From contig NZ_PIPX01000002.1 of the NCBI RefSeq assembly GCF_003987225.1, forward strand, positions 186,001-250,000: a DNA stretch of 64,000 bases, given 5' to 3'. Position 1 is the first letter of the stretch, and every line of letters begins with the position of its first letter. This DNA comes from Pseudidiomarina homiensis. GTDB lineage: Bacteria; Pseudomonadota; Gammaproteobacteria; Enterobacterales; Alteromonadaceae. Shown piece after piece: positions 1-8,176 of the stretch. Below the pieces are notes generated by a model that had not been told where the DNA came from, did no database searches, and saw only the letters and a list, made by a program, of their open reading frames with translations. The translations under genes and the position numbers were made by a program.

Positions 1-134
1 TCGAGTCCGCTTGCTGGATCAATGACTCGCCCACCGGTGAGTACAAGATCATATTCATGTGTGGCCCAGCTTGGATTTGTAAGCCCCAAGCACAGCAGGG
101 CAAGCACACTTAGGTGCTTGATCGGTTGCCACAT
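1..134 (-). CDS. Exported N-acyl-D-amino-acid deacylase-like amidohydrolase (5' part only)
   Basis: Only the first 44 codons lie in the window; the gene runs leftward past position 1. The visible part has a signal peptide (start MWQPIKHLSVLAL, then a hydrophobic core, cleavage probably after the SWA residues) followed by the stretch YDLVLTGGRVIDPASG. That stretch is the usual first strand of the amidohydrolase family that includes D-aminoacylases, N-acyl-D-glutamate deacylases and dihydroorotase-like enzymes. The D-aminoacylase branch is favoured because the next genes make and racemise N-acetyl-D-glutamate, but the catalytic residues are outside the window. The start at 134 is the only ATG that leads directly into the signal peptide. 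It is divergent from the GntR regulator at 347 across a 212-bp AT-rich spacer. Confidence 0.65.
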   Translation of the reverse strand, partial: MWQPIKHLSVLALLCLGLTNPSWATHEYDLVLTGGRVIDPASGL

Positions 135-186
135 TGTGTTTGTTCCTTTGTTGCTATTGTTGATTAATTAACCATACCTATTGCTG

Positions 187-200
187 TTTGTACAGCCTTA
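187..200. promoter_or_regulatory. Candidate GntR operator, copy A (TTGTACAG motif)
   Basis: TTTGTACAGCCTTA lies in the divergent spacer between the deacylase-like gene and the GntR regulator. A 12-of-14 match occurs at 5526-5539 in the other divergent spacer of this locus. The TGTACA core is palindromic, as expected for a dimeric regulator. Assignment to the GntR protein is inference. Confidence 0.35.
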
Positions 201-346
201 ATAATAAATAAACCTGTTATAAAATGTGTTTTCATAAAGAATGGCTGCGCTATTTGGGAAAATGCGGGTATATTATGGACTGTAGTTGTACTAAAATGAG
301 CTTCGTCACGGCCGCGTAAGCGCCTTACTGAAGGAAGCAGACCCCT

Positions 347-1018
347 ATGAGCAAGCACGATACCTCAGATCCTTATGGCATGATTATGGACGCCATTGTC
401 ACGCAGTCCCTGCCGCCGAGTCAGAAGGTTTCTGAGAACATTCTGAGCGAGACGTTCGGTATCAGTCGCGCGATTGCCCGCAATATGATGGAGCGCTTGG
501 TTGCACAGCATTTTCTCGTCACGCTGTCGCCGCGGGTGACGCAAGTTGCACCGCTGACCTTATTAGAAATTCGCCAGAATTTTATGCTGCGACGTATGCT
601 GTTGCCCGAGGTTATCTCGCTTGCTGGCGCGAAGGTCGACTTCGATCGCATTGTGGCGCTGAACGACCGCATTGCCGAACTGATGCAATCCACCGACGAT
701 GATGCTGCCCTCGAACTGTTAAAGACCAACAAAGAGCTGAACCTTGCGCTGTGTGAACCGGTGGGCTACCCACTTATGGTCGACTGGATCCGTCAGTTGG
801 AAGACACCGCCATGCGTATTTACTGGCTCTATGTTAAGACGAAGCAGTCGTATCCTTATTCCAGCGATCAGCAAAATATCATTATTGATGTGGTCCGCAG
901 TGATGACAGCAAGCGCATTCAAACCTGCATTACAGATATGATTGCGCAAACCGAAGAAAGGGTGCTGAACGCTATTTTTCAGAATAAGCAGTTTTATACG
1001 CAGGACTTGATTGTTTAA
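347..1018 (+). CDS. GntR family transcriptional regulator (FCD type)
   Basis: This 223-residue protein has the layout of FadR/FCD-subfamily GntR regulators. A winged helix-turn-helix fills about residues 8-75 (SENILSETFGISRAIARNMM reads as the recognition region), and an all-helical ligand domain fills about 85-215. FCD regulators usually bind a small organic acid and repress nearby catabolic genes. It sits between the deacylase-like gene and the D-glutamate cluster, so N-acetyl-D-glutamate or a related D-amino acid is a sensible ligand guess. The ATG at 347 follows an AAGGAAG ribosome site. Its last 47 bp overlap the end of the convergent YkvI-like transporter gene, which is a long overlap for two real genes. 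Confidence 0.8.
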   Translation: MSKHDTSDPYGMIMDAIVTQSLPPSQKVSENILSETFGISRAIARNMMERLVAQHFLVTLSPRVTQVAPLTLLEIRQNFMLRRMLLPEVISLAGAKVDFDRIVALNDRIAELMQSTDDDAALELLKTNKELNLALCEPVGYPLMVDWIRQLEDTAMRIYWLYVKTKQSYPYSSDQQNIIIDVVRSDDSKRIQTCITDMIAQTEERVLNAIFQNKQFYTQDLIV

Positions 1019-2105
1019 TCACGGCGACGAGACCGAGCGTTAATAACGGCACAATCACCACGGCAATATAGGCGTACGACAGCATGCCGTAGCCACTGGC
1101 GATAAGATCAATAATGCCTACCGCTTTGGCCAAGTACGTCGCCACGAACACAAAGCCAATGGCAATCATTGCCCGATAATACTGCGGAAAAGCTTTGTTG
1201 CGACCGCTAAAGCTATTGGCTACCCGCTCATTAACCGCATGAATCACGCCGGTGCCTGTTTCAATGAAGGTGCCGAATAACATCACCTGAAAAATCACAA
1301 ACAACCATAGTAAGTTCAATGTCGCTAGCACATCGATAATGGGTACTGCTGCGCTGAGCGTGCTGGGGTAGCCCGCCAACAAGGTAACGAACACGAAGAT
1401 GCCGGGAATGATGGCGATGACGCCAGCGAACGCGCCCGCACCTAGGGCGTGGCGTGAGCGGCGAAAGCGTGGCACCACAAACAGCACAGCGGCGAGGGCA
1501 TTAAGGTTATAAGCTGCATAGCGCACGCCGTCGACCCCCCAGCTACCGCTGACTTCCGCTGCGGCGATGCGCTGCATGATGTCGTTGCCGTAGTTACTGA
1601 AGGTAAAGCTAAAGAGCACGATGTAGGTTAGGTACAATAGCGCTGACCAGCCGACAAAAAACCTTTCGATCCAGCGGCTTCCAAAGAAGGCAAGAGCCCC
1701 TACGCAGACCATTAAGGTCAGCACACCGATGTCTGCAGGCATGCCCAAGAGCTGCTCAACAATCTCGCCGGCGGCGGAGCCAATAACGGCCAAGACTAGC
1801 AGCGCGATGAGCAGGTAGATGACTTCAAACAACCACCAAAATCGTCCGAGCAATGCTTGGAAGAAGGTGCGGTAATTGTAACTTTGCGTAAGACGGGCAA
1901 ATTCGAAGGCAATGGCGAGCACGATACCCCACACCAAGCATGAAATAAGCATACCCACGAGTCCGCCAGCAGCGCCGTGCACCAGAAAGAATTCGGCGAT
2001 TTCACGGCCAGTGCCGTAGCCACCGCCAACAATGACCGACTGGAAAATAAGTCCCGGTACTAAATAAATACGAAACCACTGAAACCAGCGCTGCTCACTA
2101 AGCAT
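972..2105 (-). CDS. YkvI-like membrane transporter
   Basis: This is a 377-residue integral membrane protein with about ten hydrophobic segments and an N-terminal GGGYGTGREIAEFF stretch, a glycine-rich break as in the first helix of APC-superfamily carriers. The family (YkvI-type) is poorly characterised. Its position as the last gene of the TonB receptor-dgcN operon suggests uptake of D-glutamate or another D-amino acid across the inner membrane. The gene start overlaps the end of dgcN by 8 bp, which implies translational coupling. The 3' end overlaps the convergent GntR gene by 47 bp. Substrate is inference; transporter nature is well supported. Confidence 0.75.
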   Translation of the reverse strand: MLSEQRWFQWFRIYLVPGLIFQSVIVGGGYGTGREIAEFFLVHGAAGGLVGMLISCLVWGIVLAIAFEFARLTQSYNYRTFFQALLGRFWWLFEVIYLLIALLVLAVIGSAAGEIVEQLLGMPADIGVLTLMVCVGALAFFGSRWIERFFVGWSALLYLTYIVLFSFTFSNYGNDIMQRIAAAEVSGSWGVDGVRYAAYNLNALAAVLFVVPRFRRSRHALGAGAFAGVIAIIPGIFVFVTLLAGYPSTLSAAVPIIDVLATLNLLWLFVIFQVMLFGTFIETGTGVIHAVNERVANSFSGRNKAFPQYYRAMIAIGFVFVATYLAKAVGIIDLIASGYGMLSYAYIAVVIVPLLTLGLVAVIKQSSPAYKTAYSEK

Positions 2106-3141
2106 GGACCTGCCCTACGGGTTGCTGAAATTGTTCTTGAAGTACCGACACTAAAGCGTCGCATCCATCAATCAGTGGGTCAACACAGGGCAGCCCAAAT
2201 TCAGCTTGTAAATTGTCCAAGTAAGCGCGTCGTTTGCTTGGGTCCAGCGATGAAGTGTTCACGCTAACGCCGATGCAACGGACGCGTGGATTGACGATTT
2301 TGGCACATTGCAGGTGCAAATCGATGCAATCCTTAAGTTCTGGCAGTGGGTAGTCGGGGCAGGTGCTCACGCGCTCGCGGGCGACGTCGTGGCAGACCAC
2401 AATAGCGTCCGGTTGCGAGCCATGCAGTAGCCCCATGCTTACTGCCGAAAACGAAGGGTTAAATAGCGAACCTTGACCTTCAATAATGTCCCAATGTTCG
2501 GGCTGGTTATCGGGCGAAATGAGTTCGGCTGCGCCGCTCACAAAATCACTCACGACGCTGTCGATGGGCAGGCCTTCGCCGGCGATCATGATGCCCGTTT
2601 GTCCAGTGGCACGAAAGGTCGCGTTGATGCCTTTGGCGTTCAGGGCATGGGTGAGCTCGAGCGCAGTATACTTTTTGCCAACCGCGCAGTCGGTGCCAAC
2701 CGTCAGCAGCCGCAGACCTGGGCGCTTACGCCCCGTGGCGATAGGCATCTCGGTGGTCACTTGGCGCACGTTGATAACGCGACCGGTGCCCCGAGACTGC
2801 GCTTTTAGCAAGTCCGGAATGGTGGCTAAATTGGTGTGTAAGCCATTGATGATATCCATACCGTTTTCGAGTGCTTTGACAAAGGTCGGTAGCCAGCTGG
2901 CCTGAATACTACCGCCGACAGGGGCAACGCCAATCACTAAGCTTTTGGCGCCCTGTGCGAGTGCTTGCTCAAGGGTAAGATCGGCTAAGTTAAGGTCGAC
3001 GTTGCAGTCGCTTAGCCGAATCTGCCCGAGTACGTCTTGCGCACACCACTTTGCCAGTCCCGCTCCCGTTTTCGCCAACGTTTTGTCCTGTATGCCACCT
3101 AAAAAGATGACATACGGGGACCTAATCTGAATTGTACTCAT
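2098..3141 (-). CDS. dgcN: D-glutamate N-acetyltransferase DgcN (DUF1611 family)
   Basis: This 347-residue protein is of the DUF1611 type. It has an N-terminal Rossmann-like part and a P-loop NTPase-like C-terminal part with TVGTDCAVGKKYTALEL at about residues 146-162, followed by DIIEGQGSLFNPSF near residue 220. Members called DgcN acetylate D-glutamate to N-acetyl-D-glutamate, and the partner DgcA then racemises the product. Here dgcA lies 2.4 kb away on the opposite strand in the same locus, which strongly supports the assignment. The gene follows the TonB receptor after a 22-bp gap and overlaps the YkvI-like transporter by 8 bp, so the three form one operon. The older label, NAD-dependent epimerase-like DUF1611 protein, covers the same family. 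Confidence 0.82.
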   Translation of the reverse strand: MSTIQIRSPYVIFLGGIQDKTLAKTGAGLAKWCAQDVLGQIRLSDCNVDLNLADLTLEQALAQGAKSLVIGVAPVGGSIQASWLPTFVKALENGMDIINGLHTNLATIPDLLKAQSRGTGRVINVRQVTTEMPIATGRKRPGLRLLTVGTDCAVGKKYTALELTHALNAKGINATFRATGQTGIMIAGEGLPIDSVVSDFVSGAAELISPDNQPEHWDIIEGQGSLFNPSFSAVSMGLLHGSQPDAIVVCHDVARERVSTCPDYPLPELKDCIDLHLQCAKIVNPRVRCIGVSVNTSSLDPSKRRAYLDNLQAEFGLPCVDPLIDGCDALVSVLQEQFQQPVGQVHA

Positions 3142-3163
3142 TGGCTACCTACCTGTGGTGCGC

Positions 3164-5428
3164 TTAAAAGGCGTAGCTGATCGACACGCCTACTTTACGT
3201 GGTTCGAGCGGAATACCGGTGACGTCAACAACTTCGGTGCCGGGTACGCCAGCAGCGTTGAAGTAGGTATAAGCTTTCTCATCAAATAAGTTATTGATGT
3301 AGAACGATGCTTGCCAATTATCCCACTGTAACCCTGTGGTGAAGTTGACCGTGGTATACGCGTCACTCTTCAGATTGACAGAGGTATCTTCTGGAGCGCC
3401 GTTGTCGTACGAAGTGCTCATTTCATCTTTATAACGGGCGCTTAGCGTTACCCAACCTGCGGTGCTGCTGTTGAGCTGATAGTCATAATAGGCGGCAGCG
3501 TTGTAGGTCCATTCAGGGACGCGTACGACTTGTGCACCTTTATCGCCGAATAAGCCTGGCTCGTCTTCGTTCAACGTACTGTCGGCGAAGGCGGCGCTAC
3601 CGCGGAAGCCAAAGTTGCGATTCGCTTGGAAATCAAAGCTACCTTCCCAGCCGTTCACGGTAATTCCGCCTTTGGCGTTAGCACCGGTGGTGACGCCGTA
3701 GAAGGTTGCCGTGGCCTGGAAGTTTTCCCAGTCGATGGTGTAGAGCGATGATTCATAGGTTAAGCGGTCTTCGAGCGCGCTACCTTTGATACCAATTTCG
3801 TAGCTCCACAAGTCATCCTGTTCAATGATCGGTTGTGACAGTGTTTCGCCAGTAAAGGGGTCGGCGACCGAAAGGTTGGATGATGCTGGGCGGTAGCCGC
3901 TCGCAATCCGCGCATAAAACGAGGTGTCTTTCGACGGACGATAACGCGCAGCGAACAAGTAGGTTTCTACGGTTTCATCGGCAGTCGGCATTTCGTCCAT
4001 GGTTTCGCCACCAGCCAGCGGTCCCTCAGTTTGCCATAAGAGTGTCTGTTCGGTATTTGACACCCGCATGCCTGCAGTAATATCGAAATCTGGGGTGAAG
4101 TAATACGTGGCGTTACCGAATGCGGCCAATTCTTTGTAGTCACTCGGGAAGCGTGCGTCGAGCGCTAAGAAGCCTTGCGGTTCGCCGGTCAAGCGTTGCG
4201 CATTGTTGGTGGTTTCTTCGGTGTAGAACAAGCCAGCAAGCCATTCCCATTCACCTTCGGTGGTTGAGGTAAGGTGCAGTTCGTGCACGGTTTTGTCCGA
4301 TTCAACGTCACGGGTAAGCGGTGCTTCGGTCACGCTACCTGGATCAAAGCCGCCGATCATTTCGATGATCGGGCCATAAAGGTAGGCGACGTCGAGGGCA
4401 TTGAAGCTTTCGTACTTCGCTTTACTGCTGGTGAAGTCGAGCACGGCGCTATCGAATTCATAGCTGGCGCTGGCCGAAACCAATGTGTGCTTCAGTTCAT
4501 CATAGCCAAAAGAGCCGTCAGATTTCAGTTCACCGTAAGCTTCGTCTTTGTCGAGCGAGGCGATGCGCACGGCTGAGCTCATTCCAAAAGACGATTCTTG
4601 TTGCATCGCTTTAATGCGGATGTCGAGGCGGTCGCTGGCGTTAAAGTAGAGATCGCCTGAGAAGCCTTCCGCTTCTGACTCATTGGCATTTTCTCTAATG
4701 ATGGCACCGTCTGCGGCGCTCACTTGGTCAACGTAGCCACCGTGATCCATGGTGAAAGCGGCGACGGTTAAGCCGACTTTGCCTTCAACAATAGGGAAGC
4801 TATAGAAACCGCGGTACAGCTGATTCATGTCGCCGTCTCTGGTTTGCGAAAGGTCGGCAGTGAATTTGCCGCGGCCTTCGAACAGCTCAGGCTCGTTGCT
4901 GATATAACGCACGGCGCCGGCCATTGCGGTGGCTCCGAAGAGCGTTCCTTGCGGGCCTTTGATTAATTCGACACGCTGAACGTCACCAAGCAGGCCGTCA
5001 AAATACAGGCGTCCGCCGGCGGCAAAGCCTGAGTTACTGGTAAGGGGGACGTCATCCACATAGATGGCGGTCACCGCCGTATCGTTTTGTTGGCTGACAC
5101 CGCGCGCCGCAATAGAGCCACGACCCTGTTGGCCGGTGAAGCTTTGGAAGCTAAAGCCTGGCGCAGTTTCGACGACGTCGGCGAGTGAGGTCATGCCTTT
5201 TTGAATGAAGTCGTCGGGGTCAGCTGCATAAACAGATGCCGGTACGTCTTGGATGGTTTGTACGCGCCGTGACGAGGTGACCTCAATAATTTCGACGTCA
5301 CTGTTTGCGCTTTCTTCTTGTTCGTTTGTTTCGCCTTGCTGCTGCGCCATAGCGCTTATGGAAACCACTGACATACCATAGACAAGAACGCGGATGCTGC
5401 GGGTTAAGTAGTTGATTTTACTGTTCAT
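3164..5428 (-). CDS. TonB-dependent outer membrane receptor of the D-amino-acid locus
   Basis: This is a 754-residue outer-membrane receptor. It has a signal peptide (residues 1-28), a Glu/Gln-rich linker, and a plug domain at about residues 50-165 with the usual VDDVPL, VQRVELIKGPQGTLFGATAMAGAVRYIS and related motifs. A 22-strand beta-barrel follows and ends in the aromatic C-terminus ISYAF typical of BAM substrates. It heads the operon with dgcN and the YkvI-like carrier, so the cargo is probably a D-amino-acid-containing compound such as a peptidoglycan fragment or peptide rather than iron. No Fur-like box was seen upstream, unlike the receptor at 41985. Cargo is inference; the receptor family is clear. 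Confidence 0.88.
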   Translation of the reverse strand: MNSKINYLTRSIRVLVYGMSVVSISAMAQQQGETNEQEESANSDVEIIEVTSSRRVQTIQDVPASVYAADPDDFIQKGMTSLADVVETAPGFSFQSFTGQQGRGSIAARGVSQQNDTAVTAIYVDDVPLTSNSGFAAGGRLYFDGLLGDVQRVELIKGPQGTLFGATAMAGAVRYISNEPELFEGRGKFTADLSQTRDGDMNQLYRGFYSFPIVEGKVGLTVAAFTMDHGGYVDQVSAADGAIIRENANESEAEGFSGDLYFNASDRLDIRIKAMQQESSFGMSSAVRIASLDKDEAYGELKSDGSFGYDELKHTLVSASASYEFDSAVLDFTSSKAKYESFNALDVAYLYGPIIEMIGGFDPGSVTEAPLTRDVESDKTVHELHLTSTTEGEWEWLAGLFYTEETTNNAQRLTGEPQGFLALDARFPSDYKELAAFGNATYYFTPDFDITAGMRVSNTEQTLLWQTEGPLAGGETMDEMPTADETVETYLFAARYRPSKDTSFYARIASGYRPASSNLSVADPFTGETLSQPIIEQDDLWSYEIGIKGSALEDRLTYESSLYTIDWENFQATATFYGVTTGANAKGGITVNGWEGSFDFQANRNFGFRGSAAFADSTLNEDEPGLFGDKGAQVVRVPEWTYNAAAYYDYQLNSSTAGWVTLSARYKDEMSTSYDNGAPEDTSVNLKSDAYTTVNFTTGLQWDNWQASFYINNLFDEKAYTYFNAAGVPGTEVVDVTGIPLEPRKVGVSISYAF

Positions 5429-5525
5429 AGCAAGCCTTCTTTCACCTGTTGTTCTGATGTTTTAACGGAGACGCTTAAGGGCGTCCTCTTAGTGTATTGG
5501 TTAAACAATAATCAACGCTTTTCGT

Positions 5526-5539
5526 CTTGTACAGCTTTA
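5526..5539. promoter_or_regulatory. Candidate GntR operator, copy B (TTGTACAG motif)
   Basis: CTTGTACAGCTTTA lies in the 166-bp divergent spacer between the TonB receptor operon and the dgcA operon. It matches the site at 187-200 at 12 of 14 positions. Both copies sit in the two divergent control regions of the same locus, which fits a shared local regulator. Confidence 0.35.
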
Positions 5540-5594
5540 TTTTTAATTAAGACGGATTTATAGTCGTTAAAACACTTTTTGAGCAGGTATAAAA

Positions 5595-6695
5595 ATGAAA
5601 ATAAGCGCTGTTAAGGTTTCAAAGCTCGATGTTGAGATGCATCAGGCCATTAAAACGCCGATTGGAGAGATCTCTGCGGCGCGTAATGTCGTCGTTCGTA
5701 TTGAAACGTCGTGCGGCTTGGTTGGCTGGGGTGAAACCAGTCCAATGGCGGCGATTACTTACGATTCTCAGGCCAGTACTTATGCGATGGGCGTCGAAAT
5801 GGCACCGTTGTTGCTGGGGCAGTCGCCAGTGGCGGTGGAATCCTGTTTAGCGCTGTTACGACGTTATTGCTCACGCTCAAGTGTGTTGTGCGCTTTTGAT
5901 ATGGCTCTGTATGACTTGGCTGCCCAAGCTGCGGGTCTACCTTTATATGCATACTTAGGGGGCAGCGCACGATCGTTGCGCACCGACCACACTATTGGTA
6001 ACCAAGAGAGTGTTGAAGCGACCGTGGCAATGGCATTGGATCTGGTTGACGCGGGTTTTGACACGATAAAGCTGAAGACCGGCCGTCCCGGCACCTTGGA
6101 CTTGGAGCATTTGTCGGCGGTGCGCGCAGCGGTTGGCCCCGATATAGCGCTACGCATTGATTGCAATCAAGGTTGGGATTATCCACAGGCCTTGCGCATG
6201 TTACCGGCATTGGCGGAACTGGGCGTTGAATATTTGGAGCAGCCTTTTCCAGTGTGGGATGTGGATAGCTTTGCGCGTTTACGAGCGCGTGGGGTATTGC
6301 CGCTATGTGCTGATGAGAGCGTGTTCAATCATCATGATGCGTGGCGTTTGCTGCGGGCCGATGCGGTGGACTACTTGAATATTAAGCTGGTGAAATCGGG
6401 CGGTTTGAACACCGCGCTGAAAATCAATTCGGTCGCTGAGGCGGCCGGTGTACGCTGTATGATTGGCTGCTTTGGCGAGAGCCGTTTGGGGTTGACTGCG
6501 GCGGCACACTTGGCGATGGCGCGGCCAACTATCCATTTTATTGATCTGGATTCGGCGCTGCACTTTCGCGAAGACCCAGTGGTTGGCGGGCTAAGCTATG
6601 GTGATGGTGGGCACATCTCGGTGGGCGGCGCTATCGGCTTAGGGGCGGAGTTAGAGCTGAGTGCCTTGAGCGACGTGTTTGAGGTGACGTTATGA
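5595..6695 (+). CDS. dgcA: N-acetyl-D-glutamate racemase DgcA (dipeptide epimerase fold)
   Basis: This 366-residue protein of the enolase superfamily has the dipeptide-epimerase layout: a capping domain (1-125) and a TIM barrel. Visible catalytic features are the KxK pair in DTIKLKTG (about residue 156), metal ligands Asp in RIDCNQGW, Glu in EYLEQPF and Asp in LCADES, and the second-side base Lys in NIKLVKSGG. Within this family, dipeptide epimerase (YcjG-like) and N-acetyl-D-glutamate racemase cannot be separated by motif alone. The dgcN gene in the same locus argues for DgcA. DgcN plus DgcA would turn D-Glu into N-acetyl-L-Glu. The stop overlaps the next start by 4 bp (ATGA). Confidence 0.82.
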   Translation: MKISAVKVSKLDVEMHQAIKTPIGEISAARNVVVRIETSCGLVGWGETSPMAAITYDSQASTYAMGVEMAPLLLGQSPVAVESCLALLRRYCSRSSVLCAFDMALYDLAAQAAGLPLYAYLGGSARSLRTDHTIGNQESVEATVAMALDLVDAGFDTIKLKTGRPGTLDLEHLSAVRAAVGPDIALRIDCNQGWDYPQALRMLPALAELGVEYLEQPFPVWDVDSFARLRARGVLPLCADESVFNHHDAWRLLRADAVDYLNIKLVKSGGLNTALKINSVAEAAGVRCMIGCFGESRLGLTAAAHLAMARPTIHFIDLDSALHFREDPVVGGLSYGDGGHISVGGAIGLGAELELSALSDVFEVTL

Positions 6696-7825
6696 TTAGC
6701 GCCGACAACACCTTCGCCTTGTTGGCTTGTTTGCTGCTAATGGTCTGGATTGGTTATGTAAGCGAGAAAACCAAGTGGGGCGCTGCGATGTCGGCGCCTT
6801 TGATTATTCTGCTATTGAGTTTTGTCGTCGGCAATTTGGGTATTTTGCCGTCGTCGGCCCCTGTTTATGGTGTCGTACAAGGCATCATGGTGCCCTTAGC
6901 GATTCCGCTGTTGTTGTTTAGTGCAGATTTGCGCGTGGTGTTTCGAGAAAGTCGGCGCATGGTGTTAGCTTTTGCGTTGGCAACTTTGTTTACCGTGACT
7001 GGCGCACTAATTGGTGCCTATAGCATAGGCATTGGAACCTTTGAGCCGGAAATTGTTGGGATACTCGCCGCGAGTTACATTGGTGGTAGCGCCAACTTTG
7101 TTGCAACTGCCCAAGCCGTTGGCTTCAGCGACTCGTCGCTCTATTCCGCTGCACTCACTGCCGATGCCATCGGTGCCATCTTTTTCCTAGCCTTACTCAT
7201 GGCCCTACCAGCAGTGCGTTTCGCGGCGCGACGCTTCCCGGCCAACCAGGCTGCCGTCGATAGTGCAGAAGAAGCGCTTCCCGCTGAACCAACGGCAACC
7301 TCGGCACCCAGTGAAGGCGGCGTAGTTTTCGCGCTCCTTCTATCAGCGATGGTGTGCGCCTTAGGCCTGTTAATTGCGGCGTGGCTCCCCGTCGAAGGCA
7401 TGTTTATTATTGCCATTACGGTGCTGTCGCTACTCATTGCCAATTTAGCGCCTGCGCGGGTGAAAGAAAGTATCGAGTACGATTACCCGCTTGGAACCAT
7501 GTTCATGTATGTCTTCTTCGCGACCATAGGTTTGGGCGCTGATCTGGGAAGTATGGTCGGTGCAGCCATACCTATTGTGCTGTTCTTGGTAGTGCTGGTG
7601 CTGGTGCACATTATTTTGTTGGTTTGGCTGGGAGCTCGTTTTCGTTTCACCTTAGCGGAAATGATGATCGCGTCGAGCGCCTGCATTCTTGGTCCTGCTG
7701 CGGCAGCAGCTTTGGCCGCCAGCAGAGGCTGGCGCCACCTTGTTACCCCAGGCATGCTGGTTGGTGTGCTGGGCTACGCCGTCGCCACTTTCATCGGCAT
7801 CACCCTCACCAACCTGCTACGCTAG
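6692..7825 (+). CDS. DUF819 family membrane protein (YjcL-like transporter)
   Basis: This 377-residue polytopic protein has about ten to twelve helices and belongs to the DUF819/YjcL family. It has the family's glycine-rich break SYIGGSANFVATAQAVG near residue 135 and a matching AFFATIGLGADLG-type region in the second half, with a polar loop at about residues 180-205. The family is of unknown function and often sits beside dipeptide epimerase or D-amino-acid genes. It is translationally coupled to dgcA by a 4-bp overlap, so it is the likely inner-membrane carrier for the DgcA substrate or product. Together with the YkvI-like protein the locus has two different carriers. Confidence 0.78.
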   Translation: MISADNTFALLACLLLMVWIGYVSEKTKWGAAMSAPLIILLLSFVVGNLGILPSSAPVYGVVQGIMVPLAIPLLLFSADLRVVFRESRRMVLAFALATLFTVTGALIGAYSIGIGTFEPEIVGILAASYIGGSANFVATAQAVGFSDSSLYSAALTADAIGAIFFLALLMALPAVRFAARRFPANQAAVDSAEEALPAEPTATSAPSEGGVVFALLLSAMVCALGLLIAAWLPVEGMFIIAITVLSLLIANLAPARVKESIEYDYPLGTMFMYVFFATIGLGADLGSMVGAAIPIVLFLVVLVLVHIILLVWLGARFRFTLAEMMIASSACILGPAAAAALAASRGWRHLVTPGMLVGVLGYAVATFIGITLTNLLR

Positions 7826-7873
7826 AAGCAAGGAGGTGCTGGCGCGTACAGACGACGAGTAATAGATTGGGTA

Positions 7874-8104
7874 TTAGTCATCCCAAAGCGGGCTTTCTCG
7901 CTTCTGTAGCATCAGCAGTTGTAAGTCGAGCGCCTCAGTAATTTTGAGAAGCGTATCGATACGCGCCTCTCCGCTGCTTTCAAATCGCGAGATCACCGCC
8001 TGCGTCGTGCCAACCTTATCAGCCAGATCGCTTTGCGACCACCGCAAGGCCTTGCGCGCCTTCCGCACCGCCTCAGCTATATCCTTCGAATCGTTTAATC
8101 GCAT
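7874..8104 (-). CDS. Small XRE-family DNA-binding protein (HipB-like), no visible partner
   Basis: This 76-residue protein is essentially one helix-turn-helix domain: ALRWSQSDLADKVGTTQAVISRFES at about residues 18-42, followed by a short tail ending LWDD. Size and motif match HipB-type and other antitoxin-like XRE repressors. HipB genes are normally followed by hipA; here the next sequence on this strand is the 3' end of the opposite-strand DUF819 gene, and no toxin gene is present on either side. An AT-rich inverted repeat lies directly upstream (8107-8137). It is either an orphan antitoxin or a stand-alone repressor. Confidence 0.72.
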   Translation of the reverse strand: MRLNDSKDIAEAVRKARKALRWSQSDLADKVGTTQAVISRFESSGEARIDTLLKITEALDLQLLMLQKRESPLWDD

Positions 8105-8106
8105 CG

Positions 8107-8137
8107 GGTATATCCTTTTGTGTATACAAAATATACA
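8107..8137. promoter_or_regulatory. Candidate self-operator of the HipB-like gene
   Basis: The region upstream of the XRE start holds GGTATATCC (8108-8116), close to a HipB half-site palindrome, then TGTATA-N5-TATACA (8121-8137), a perfect 6-bp inverted repeat. This fits autorepression by the small XRE protein; it also covers the likely promoter. Confidence 0.4.
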
Positions 8138-8176
8138 TCAAAAGATATAAATGGCAAGGAGAGTACTGCTTTCTCT

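Noticed and set aside
164-358. Open frame of 64 codons on the minus strand in the first divergent spacer
   Set aside because: No homology or ribosome site; it covers the likely promoters and candidate operator.
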